NCBI GenBank assembly: GCA_024642765.1 | Contig: JAHEAM010000055.1 | Coordinates: 1 to 7,301 of the forward strand | Origin: Planctomycetaceae bacterium | GTDB lineage: Bacteria > Planctomycetota > Planctomycetia > Pirellulales > Pirellulaceae | DNA length: 7,301 nucleotides | Direction: 5' to 3' | Part shown: piece after piece, positions 1 to 6,083 of the stretch | Layout of the letters: each line of letters opens with the position of its first letter | Numbering within the stretch: position 1 is the first letter of the stretch | Position numbers and translations under genes: made by a program | The notes under the pieces: generated by a model | The model's database searches: none | Told to the model about the DNA's origin: nothing | The model's input: the letters and a program-made list of their open reading frames with translations, nothing else

Positions 1-748
1 CAACTTGGGTTTGGCCAGATCGGTAGATGCCTATGTCATCGACGCCATCGCCATTCCAGTCTCCGACAACAGGCTTCGCATTTGAGTCGCCATACCGAAT
101 TTGTTGGTCGCTGTCGTCCATAATCTTATTGTCGTTGCTGTCAATGATCCAAGTTCCAGCGCGGTAGACGGCAATTTGCTCGACTCCGTCACCGTCGAAG
201 TCACCAACCAACGGAATATCACCTTCGCGACCATAGGTCGCATAGGAATCCTGGTTGTCGAATTGACCATCGCCATTGACGTCCATTCGCCAACTACCCG
301 ATGCAAAAGTTCCGATTGAACGAATTCCGTTACCATTCCAGTCGCCGGTGACAGGAACGAGCCGATGGTTGTCCGTTCCAAATACGTGGTCGATCACGTC
401 AGCTCGTTGTTTACCATAGGCAGTTAGCTTCATAACGCGGGCACCGCTAGTCCCGTCACCGCCGTTGGGTGGGATGTTTTTGGCTTTGGTATCAGGACGG
501 TTGTCAGGGTTGGGCAGACCTGGTTCTCGATTGATCGCGTCTGGGTCCATTTCCCATATCGGGCCGTATATCCCAATGTCGTCTTTGCCGTCGCCATCCC
601 AATCGCCAACGACTGGGCTATCTTCTGTGTCACCGAGGCGGGCCAACAAGTCGTATTGATCCCAGGCACCATTGTGATTCAGGTCAATCATCCAGTAGCC
701 GTCTTGGTAAACGGCGACTTCATCCAAGCCATCGCCGTCGAAATCGCC
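1..748 (-). repeat. FG-GAP-like / calcium-loop repeats, 47-residue period
   Basis: Five units begin with GD[FW][DN]G[DN]G at residues 1311 (nt 748), 1358 (607), 1445 (346), 1492 (205) and 1539 (64). The spacing is 47, 87, 47 and 47, so the period is 47 residues (141 bp) with an extra 40-residue insert in the second unit (around 'PDAINREPGLPNPDNRPD'). Each full unit has two acidic stretches: the FG-GAP-type 'GDFDGDGVEQIAVY' and, about 22 residues on, a Ca-loop-like 'DVNGDGQFDNQD', 'DSNDNKIMDDSD' or 'DLNHNGAWDQYD'. FG-GAP/VCBS-like repeats usually fold as beta-propeller blades with bound calcium; that assignment is by family analogy. The third unit is degenerate ('GDWNGNGIRSIGTF'). The array is cut by the window edge, so more blades probably follow. 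Confidence 0.82.
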
Positions 749-3700
749 AGCGAGCGGTGTGCCATCGAAGGTACCGAAAACGCTTGTCTCATCTAGTTCT
801 TCGATGTTGTCACCGAGTCGGTTAGCAAATGACCAACCAGCCTTCGTCATATCAAAACGCGTCCAATCGTTTGCGTTCAGAAAAGCGGCTTGCAGCCATT
901 GCGGTTGATTAGGGTCGGCTTCACCAGCAGCTCGTGGTTGACCTGCATTCACAACGCTCAAATGCCAAGAAAACGGCTCGCCACCTGAGGCTTCCATCTG
1001 GAATGCCGCTCCGCGTGACGTGCCGATAAACCGTGTGTAAATGCCGGGCTGTGAGCCAGCCAATCCACCATAGAAGGCGCCGGGAGACGATGGCGGAGTC
1101 GGGGTTGAAGGTGGTAATTGAGGCGTTATTGGTGGAAGGAACGGAATCCGCGGCGTCGTCGGAAGTGCTTCGACGACAACCTCTGTGAAATTGTTTTGAA
1201 CGGAGATTCCACCCGGCGTAACCGCAATGTTGACAACCGAGTCCATGACTTGTCGGACAGAGAATGTTTCGAGAACCGCAGACAAAGCTGTGAAGGCTTC
1301 TGTTTGCGAGTTGTACGAGAAACCAGTCGTTGAACCCACAACATCGTTTGCGTCAATGTAACCGTTGGGTTGTTCTTGCACGACGATGTAGTTTCCGGCT
1401 TTGATTCCTGTGAATGAATAGTTGCCGTTCGCGTCGGTCACGACCGTGATGCGTGTCGTTGAATTGGTACCCAAGTTGTAATGGCCAGGCAACACATCTG
1501 CGAGTGTCACCGCTCGTGGAAAAAGGTTGCCGGATGTTGGGTCGATGTAATAGTACAATCGAAGTGTCACTCCAGCGATGGGCGTATCGCCCGCATTGAA
1601 TATCCCATCGCGTTGCGATCGATAGTTGCTTGGCAACACGCCGCCTTCGGTAACAAACGCTGGACCATCTTGCCAAACGCGGCCTTGGATTTCTGAGCCA
1701 GGACATTCGCAGAAGTTGTAGTTCACGAGGCGTTGTCCGCCTTGGACATCGATACTCTTGATTAAATTCTTAACAGTCGTTTCGCCATTAGCGACTCCAC
1801 CGTTTGTGTCCGTTCCCGTTTTGGCTCCTAGGTCGAAGTACTCAGTTGGCTGTTGTTCGCGAATGGAATATTTGCCTGGCATCAATCCGTCAAACTTGTA
1901 GAATCCGGCTGAGTTCGTCGTCGTCGTTTCAAGGAGATTTCCGTTCGCGTCCAACAAATCTATCTTGATGCCCGAGAGCATTTGCTCGTTGGTGCCACTG
2001 TCAAACACGCAGTCGCCGTTGTAATCTAGAAATACATAGCCGGAAATTTGCGCTGGCGGGTGTTCACAGAAGTCGTATTTTGTCGCACCGTCACCGGACA
2101 ACAATTGAATGCCACTGATTTGGTCATTCGTAACGCTGCCGACAGTAACCGTTCCGATTTTGCCAGCGAACTCACCGCCGTCCAAGTATCCGGTTGGAGT
2201 CAATTCGCGAACACTGTAGGTGCCTGGTCGCAAACCTTCGAAAATATAGTTTCCATCTGCGTCGGTAGACGTCCTGTCGATCTCGGCACCCGTGCTGTCG
2301 AGCAACAAAATCGTGACGTTGGCGATCGGTTTGTCGCCAATGCCCGCTTCGTAAACGCAGTTGCCATTGATATCTGAATAAACCATACCGGCAATCGAGG
2401 CTAAACGAATCTCACCGAAGTCGTAATTCGTGCCTTGGTCGCCGCCTTTAATAGTGATGTTCTTGAACTGGTCGTTGACCATGTCGCCGACCTTGATTCC
2501 GCCGACGGAACCCAAGGAATCCTTGCCGTCTGCGAAACCTGCAGGTTGAATTTCCTTTACAGTGTAAGTTCCCGCGTAAAGGTTTTTGAAACAATACTTG
2601 CCGTCTGCTGCGGTTCGAGTCTCCGCAATTTTGTTCCCCGACGCATTGAATAGTTGAATCACAACTCCACCAATTTTTTGTTCACCAGAATCGTTGACAC
2701 CGTCGTCATTACGGTCGTGCCAAACCGTTCCGCAGATTTCGGCAGGAATGTGCTCACAGAAGTTGTACATCACGCCGGCTTGGCCGCTACCGAGAGTAAT
2801 GCCTTGAAAGCGATCGTTTTGAGTTGCTTGGCCAACGCTTGCGCCGTTGATCGTACCGACAGTTTCTGCGCCGTCCAAGTAGGCGTTTGGTTGAACTTCG
2901 ACAACTGAGTAGGTGCCGTTGCGCAGGCCAGTGAATTCGTAGAAACCGTCATTGTTTGTAGTGGTTGTTGCGACAATCGCACCGTTTGAATCGAGCAGAC
3001 GCATGGTCACGCCGGCAATACCTTCGTGACCAGGAGCAGCAGGATCGACGCAGTTTCCGTCTGGAGTCGAGACACTGACATAACCGTTAATTGACGAAGG
3101 TTTTAGTTCGCCAAAGTTATACTCAACACCAGCATCACCCGCACATAAAGTGATTTGGTTGACGCGATCGTTCAAGCCGGTACCGATTGTTTCACCGCGT
3201 ACATTTCCTACTGAGTCTTTGCCGTCGATGTAGGGTGCCAACGGATTGGCATTTGGCGGATAGTTGTTGATTTCGACAACTGCATAGATGCCAGGAGGAA
3301 GACCTGTCACGGAGTAATGACCGTTGGCGTCAGTCCGTAGGAAGATCGGCGCCGAGTCTGCAAAAGGATCCGCGATCGAAGTGTCTTTCGCGCTTACGCG
3401 TGTCACTTGAATTTCGACGTTGGCGATACCCTCTTCGCTGGAGTCAATACGGCCGTTGTCATTGCGATCATGCCAAACGGTACCGGCGATGGAGGCTGGG
3501 CGAACTTCTTTAAAGTCATAATTAATAGCTTCATTGCCACCAAGTGGAATCACAATGTCTGTCAGAACGTTCTTGTCGCCTTGGGCATTCTCTGCTACCG
3601 AGCCAATCGAAACGCCTTCTACGGTTCCGTAACTGGCCGAAACATCGAGAAATCCAGCTGGTTGGACTTCCACGACGCGATAGGTACCTGGCAGCAGGTT

Positions 3701-4678
3701 GAGGTTGGTTCCGAATTCATAATCGCCAACTGCATTAGTTTGAGTTGAAGCGACCTGTTCGTAGCGACCGTTTTGAGTGTTAAGTTTCTGCAGATTCAAC
3801 GTGACATTGGCAATGCCGTTTTCGTCAGCATCCAATTCACAATTCAAGTTCTCGTCATGGTAGACGGTGCCGGAAATTGTGACTGGTTTTGGAATCAATT
3901 CGAAAACGTCGATGGAGCCGGTCGATCGGTCGCCTTGATTGAAGTCCTCGTTCCCGCGAACGTCCAAATCTTGCCCCGCGATTCGGCCACCTTCGGCAAT
4001 CAACTCATCGTAGTAATCGTAGAAGATGCCAGAATGTTGTTCTTGATTGAATTGATTGTCAACACGGGCGATGGCAGAAATATCTAAGCTTCGAAATGTG
4101 TAGTGCTGATCGACAAACGTAGTCGAAAACTGGGAACCTTCGAATTCAACGCCGGACGCGATTTTGTCCGTTCGCAATCCTTCGATTTCATCGACGTCAA
4201 TTGTGAAAGCGAGTTTATCACCGGCTTCAAAATTTCGAATGCCAACAGTTAATGACAATCCATCCGTACCCATTCGAACGTATTCAATTTCAGCCGCAGT
4301 AACGCCGCGACTTGCGGCGGCATCGAAGATAAATGGGTGTGATTGGCCAGCTCCGGGGCCGCCTGGCGCAAAGTCGAAGAACATATCGCCATCTGAGAGT
4401 GTACCTGAGAGGTCCTTGTCGCCGCTGATGGTGAACGAAGTCAACTGCGTTGTCGGCGAACCGCCTTGAAATGTGACTTCAAAATGGTCAGGGGTTGAGT
4501 CTGCACCCAAGTCACCTTCGAGGTATGTCACACCAACAACGACTGGATCGGCGGACAAGACGCGGCGCGGCTCCATAATTTCAAAGTGACATCGGCGCAC
4601 GACCGAATCGGATTTGTTTGTATTATTTTGACTTGGTCGGCCAAAGGCCCAGCTCGATAAACGTTTTGCAAATCCCAA
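1..4678 (-). CDS. Giant LEPR-XLL / SdrD-B-like repeat surface protein (3' end outside window)
   Basis: One uninterrupted frame of 1559 codons runs from a TTG at 4678 off the left edge; the stop is not in the window. I chose TTG because an AAGGAGG lies 8 nt upstream and an in-frame TGA sits at 4684-4682. The first ATG (4576, residue 35) falls inside the motif 'FEIMEPRRVLSADP', a LEPR-XLL-like N-terminal signature of very large planctomycete surface proteins. Visible layout: basic/LEPR leader (1-43); unnamed beta-rich acidic domain (about 44-265); seven SdrD-B-like Ig domains (268-1167); Pro-rich hinge (about 1170-1199); short linker domain; FG-GAP-like 'GDFDGDG' repeats (1311 onward). SdrD-B domains of Gram-positive adhesins bind calcium; acidic DxNxDGxxD loops here suggest the same. 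Probably secreted or surface-attached, in adhesion or cell-envelope structure (inference). Substrate unknown. It follows the WD40 gene after 99 bp. No frameshift or internal stop was seen on full manual translation. Confidence 0.93.
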   Translation of the reverse strand, partial: MGFAKRLSSWAFGRPSQNNTNKSDSVVRRCHFEIMEPRRVLSADPVVVGVTYLEGDLGADSTPDHFEVTFQGGSPTTQLTSFTISGDKDLSGTLSDGDMFFDFAPGGPGAGQSHPFIFDAAASRGVTAAEIEYVRMGTDGLSLTVGIRNFEAGDKLAFTIDVDEIEGLRTDKIASGVEFEGSQFSTTFVDQHYTFRSLDISAIARVDNQFNQEQHSGIFYDYYDELIAEGGRIAGQDLDVRGNEDFNQGDRSTGSIDVFELIPKPVTISGTVYHDENLNCELDADENGIANVTLNLQKLNTQNGRYEQVASTQTNAVGDYEFGTNLNLLPGTYRVVEVQPAGFLDVSASYGTVEGVSIGSVAENAQGDKNVLTDIVIPLGGNEAINYDFKEVRPASIAGTVWHDRNDNGRIDSSEEGIANVEIQVTRVSAKDTSIADPFADSAPIFLRTDANGHYSVTGLPPGIYAVVEINNYPPNANPLAPYIDGKDSVGNVRGETIGTGLNDRVNQITLCAGDAGVEYNFGELKPSSINGYVSVSTPDGNCVDPAAPGHEGIAGVTMRLLDSNGAIVATTTTNNDGFYEFTGLRNGTYSVVEVQPNAYLDGAETVGTINGASVGQATQNDRFQGITLGSGQAGVMYNFCEHIPAEICGTVWHDRNDDGVNDSGEQKIGGVVIQLFNASGNKIAETRTAADGKYCFKNLYAGTYTVKEIQPAGFADGKDSLGSVGGIKVGDMVNDQFKNITIKGGDQGTNYDFGEIRLASIAGMVYSDINGNCVYEAGIGDKPIANVTILLLDSTGAEIDRTSTDADGNYIFEGLRPGTYSVRELTPTGYLDGGEFAGKIGTVTVGSVTNDQISGIQLLSGDGATKYDFCEHPPAQISGYVFLDYNGDCVFDSGTNEQMLSGIKIDLLDANGNLLETTTTNSAGFYKFDGLMPGKYSIREQQPTEYFDLGAKTGTDTNGGVANGETTVKNLIKSIDVQGGQRLVNYNFCECPGSEIQGRVWQDGPAFVTEGGVLPSNYRSQRDGIFNAGDTPIAGVTLRLYYYIDPTSGNLFPRAVTLADVLPGHYNLGTNSTTRITVVTDANGNYSFTGIKAGNYIVVQEQPNGYIDANDVVGSTTGFSYNSQTEAFTALSAVLETFSVRQVMDSVVNIAVTPGGISVQNNFTEVVVEALPTTPRIPFLPPITPQLPPSTPTPPSSPGAFYGGLAGSQPGIYTRFIGTSRGAAFQMEASGGEPFSWHLSVVNAGQPRAAGEADPNQPQWLQAAFLNANDWTRFDMTKAGWSFANRLGDNIEELDETSVFGTFDGTPLAGDFDGDGLDEVAVYQDGYWMIDLNHNGAWDQYDLLARLGDTEDSPVVGDWDGDGKDDIGIYGPIWEMDPDAINREPGLPNPDNRPDTKAKNIPPNGGDGTSGARVMKLTAYGKQRADVIDHVFGTDNHRLVPVTGDWNGNGIRSIGTFASGSWRMDVNGDGQFDNQDSYATYGREGDIPLVGDFDGDGVEQIAVYRAGTWIIDSNDNKIMDDSDQQIRYGDSNAKPVVGDWNGDGVDDIGIYRSGQTQV
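1178..3877 (-). repeat. Seven tandem SdrD-B-like domains within the giant protein
   Basis: Approximate domain limits: D1 3877-3491, D2 3490-3092, D3 3091-2738, D4 2737-2396, D5 2395-2048, D6 2047-1691, D7 1690-1178. Each opens with a strand like 'ISGTVYHD' or 'SIAGTVWHD', continues with an acidic loop (for example 'DRNDNGRIDSSEEGI'), a 'DANGxYxFxGLxPGTYxVxE' core, a 'GFxDGKDSxG' turn, and ends in 'YNFCEH' or 'YDFGE'. This is the SdrD_B pattern (Cna-B-like Ig fold with Ca loops). D1-D6 are about 114-133 residues. D7 is about 171, with insertions after its first strand and before 'TDANGNYSF', and it ends in 'NNFTEV' instead. Cysteines recur at fixed places: the acidic loop (D1, D3, D5, D6) and the closing 'FCE' (D3, D5, D6); D4 instead has 'EICGT' and 'KYCF'. 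The copies are diverged, so the array is old rather than a recent duplication. Confidence 0.88.
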
Positions 4679-4777
4679 CTCTCAGTCCTCCTTGATCAAG
4701 AACTGCCAAGGTCACTCAGTTGTTGAGCAAACCCAGCAGGTTTGTTGAATTCCATTTCTTCAGTCGCGGCGCAAATC
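4679..4777 (-). other. Short gap between WD40 gene and giant-protein gene
   Basis: These 99 bp separate the WD40 stop (TAG, 4780-4778) from the TTG start at 4678. I find no GC-rich hairpin followed by a T-run, so nothing here argues for termination, and co-transcription of the two genes is plausible. The only structure is the CTTGATCAAG palindrome next to the ribosome binding site, plus a possible 5-bp pairing of CCTTG with CAAGG that would cover part of that site. Neither is strong. Confidence 0.5.
4687..4693 (-). promoter_or_regulatory. Strong Shine-Dalgarno AAGGAGG that fixes a TTG start
   Basis: On the minus strand AAGGAGG is followed by 8 nt (ACTGAGAG) and then TTG at 4678-4676. No comparable purine-rich site precedes the in-frame GTG at 4600 or the ATG at 4576. 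This site decides the start of the giant protein. It overlaps a 10-bp perfect palindrome (CTTGATCAAG, 4691-4700); whether that folds over the site is not clear. Confidence 0.8.
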
Positions 4778-5824
4778 CTATTTGAGCTTGAGGCTCCACC
4801 CATCTTGGTTTTGTGTATGCCGTTCGACGTTTCCCGTTTCGCTGGAACGATGCCAAACACGTACTTGCGTGTCGTAGCTTCCGGAGACAAGAATCGTCGG
4901 TGAGGAACAAAGACAAGAAACTGTTCCTGTATGTCCCTCGAGTGTTTCGGTTTTGGTTTGGCTTTCGAGGTTCCAAAGCGTGATTTTGTTGTCACTGCCG
5001 GAGGTCGCGAGCAATTGATCACTGATCAGCTCAACGGCAAATAGCTTGGATGCAAACCGCGGCAGTTCAAGTTTCAGGGAGCCATTTTGTGAGTCGAACT
5101 GACGAACAAATTGATCTTCGCTGCAACTGATGATGTTGTTTTTCGAATCGAATTCTACAGAACGCACGCGTTGACGATGAGCTGTAATGTCAGTGGCAAT
5201 CTGGCCATTGGTGGCGTCCCAAATGCGAATTGTGCCACAGCGACCCGCTGCTGCCAGCAATTTGCCATCGTGCGAGTAGGCAACTGTCCTCATATCCTCA
5301 CAAGGGCAATTCAATTGCCGCAGAAGTTCAAACGATTCTGTGGAATATGTCCGCAAGACCCCATCAAATCCGACGAACGTGATTTGTTTTGAATCGGGCG
5401 TGAAGGCGCAATTGATCAGCGCGTCCCTTTGTTGTGCGAATTCAGTTGGCTTCGTCCAGTCCTGTGTGTTCCAGAGTATCGCGCGGCGGTCATTGCCCGC
5501 GGTGACAAGAGATGATCCATTAGGTGAGAAGCGAGCGACACGAACCCAGTCGGTATGGGCCCTGAGTTCTTGCGTAAATGTACGCGATTTCAAATCGAGT
5601 ATTGAGACGTAATGGTCGTCACCGACGACCGCTATTTGGGATTGGGACGAATTAATGGCGACGCCAGTGACAACGGGCGCGCGAAATTTCGGCGCATGTC
5701 CAAGTGTTTGAAACGTTTCGGCATACCATTCGGATTTCGCAAGAGGTTGACCGTAAAGTCGCCCGGATATGAAAGTTCCAGCTGAAAATGCCGCAATTGT
5801 CCCCAGGAATTTTCGTCGTTCCAT
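4778..5824 (-). CDS. Predicted Tat-exported seven-bladed WD40 protein
   Basis: This complete gene encodes 348 residues, ATG at 5824 to TAG at 4778, with GAGGA 6 nt upstream. The leader 'MERRKFLGTIAAFSAGTFIS' carries an RRxFL twin-arginine motif and a moderately hydrophobic stretch (residues 8-20), so Tat export is likely; a canonical AxA cleavage site is not obvious before residue 30. The rest reads as seven WD40 blades: about 47-80, 88-120, 130-162, 172-205, 214-245, 256-287 and 296-326. Best signatures are 'GNDRRAILWN', 'GRCGTIRIWD', 'GSDNKITLWN' and 'GSYDTQVRVW', with GH-type dipeptides at 'RAHTDWV', 'TAHRQRV' and 'EGHTGTV'. Blades 3 and 5 lack the closing Trp-Asp. A polar tail of about 22 residues follows. 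WD40 propellers are protein-interaction scaffolds; no catalytic domain is fused here, and the partner is unknown. The giant surface-protein gene downstream is one candidate partner or co-regulated product (inference from position only). Confidence 0.93.
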   Translation of the reverse strand: MERRKFLGTIAAFSAGTFISGRLYGQPLAKSEWYAETFQTLGHAPKFRAPVVTGVAINSSQSQIAVVGDDHYVSILDLKSRTFTQELRAHTDWVRVARFSPNGSSLVTAGNDRRAILWNTQDWTKPTEFAQQRDALINCAFTPDSKQITFVGFDGVLRTYSTESFELLRQLNCPCEDMRTVAYSHDGKLLAAAGRCGTIRIWDATNGQIATDITAHRQRVRSVEFDSKNNIISCSEDQFVRQFDSQNGSLKLELPRFASKLFAVELISDQLLATSGSDNKITLWNLESQTKTETLEGHTGTVSCLCSSPTILVSGSYDTQVRVWHRSSETGNVERHTQNQDGWSLKLK

Positions 5825-5889
5825 AGCATATCCTCAAAGAATCGGGTCGGCCTTATTGAGATTATTGCGCTTCGTTAGCAATCCTCAAA
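5824..5889 (-). repeat. Imperfect direct repeat upstream of the WD40 gene
   Basis: TTTGAGGATATGCTA (5838-5824, minus strand) recurs as TTTGAGGATTGCTA (5889-5876), identical except for a single-base gap, 52 bp apart. The proximal copy holds the ribosome binding site and runs into the start codon. The distal copy lies in an AT-rich stretch. It could be a duplicated leader or regulator-binding site, or chance; function is unknown. Confidence 0.45.
5831..5835 (-). promoter_or_regulatory. Ribosome binding site of the WD40 gene (GAGGA)
   Basis: GAGGA on the minus strand lies 6 nt before the ATG at 5824. An overlapping out-of-frame ATG occurs at 5829, only 1-2 nt from the site, too close to be used. 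The site sits within one copy of the direct repeat described at 5824-5889. Confidence 0.6.
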
Positions 5890-5905
5890 AATTAAGATCT
5901 CAGAA

Positions 5906-5923
5906 GGTTATCGGCGATTAACC
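5906..5923. repeat. Short inverted repeat GGTTA...TAACC
   Basis: GGTTA and TAACC are separated by 8 nt; two more base pairs can form inside with a bulged T. It lies about 85 bp upstream of the WD40 start, a position suited to an operator, but the arms are short and chance is possible. Confidence 0.25.
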
Positions 5924-5964
5924 GTCACGATCCGCAAACATTTCGAATTCACTGGCGATCTACT

Positions 5965-5986
5965 TTTGGCTAATAAATCAGCCAAA
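5965..5986. repeat. Perfect 7-bp inverted repeat (hairpin or operator)
   Basis: TTTGGCT (5965-5971) and AGCCAAA (5980-5986) are perfect reverse complements around an 8-nt AT-rich loop. It lies about 98 bp past the ketoacyl synthase stop and about 140 bp before the WD40 start. On the minus strand no T-run follows, so it is not a classical rho-independent terminator in the direction of the flanking genes. It may be a weak transcript-end hairpin or a protein-binding palindrome. Confidence 0.35.
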
Positions 5987-6083
5987 TAGAAAAACCGTAA
6001 CAAATTCTTGCTAGCATGGCAGTTGGTTTTGACGGTATTTGGCGCTGCAATAAGGGGGCTCGTGCGATAACGATTGGGCGATA

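Larger units (their letters stand above)
5825..6083 (-). other. Intergenic region, probable promoter of WD40 / giant-protein unit
   Basis: These 259 bp contain no credible gene on either strand. They are AT-richer than their surroundings between about 5840 and 6005 and hold the direct repeat and the two inverted repeats listed separately. A promoter for the WD40 gene would be expected here, since the gap from the ketoacyl synthase gene is long, but I cannot point to a convincing -35/-10 pair; the best candidates match sigma-70 boxes poorly. Confidence 0.5.

Noticed and set aside
31..4469. Many short plus- and minus-strand reading frames across the giant gene (for example 2048-2377 +, 3407-3748 +, 1353-1706 -)
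   Set aside because: They lie inside or opposite a single 1559-codon frame with clear domain structure; their translations show no recognisable motif, and their ends do not follow ribosome binding sites.
4687..4718. Possible hairpin hiding the Shine-Dalgarno of the giant gene (CTTGATCAAG palindrome; CCTTG/CAAGG pairing)
   Set aside because: The palindrome leaves too small a loop for a stable hairpin, and the alternative stem has only 5 bp; without folding calculations or conservation this is not a supportable riboregulator.
4696..5022. 108-residue minus-strand frame overlapping the end of the WD40 gene and the gap
   Set aside because: Most of it is a shifted reading of WD40 blades 6-7; the WD40 frame itself is intact, so this is not evidence of a frameshift.
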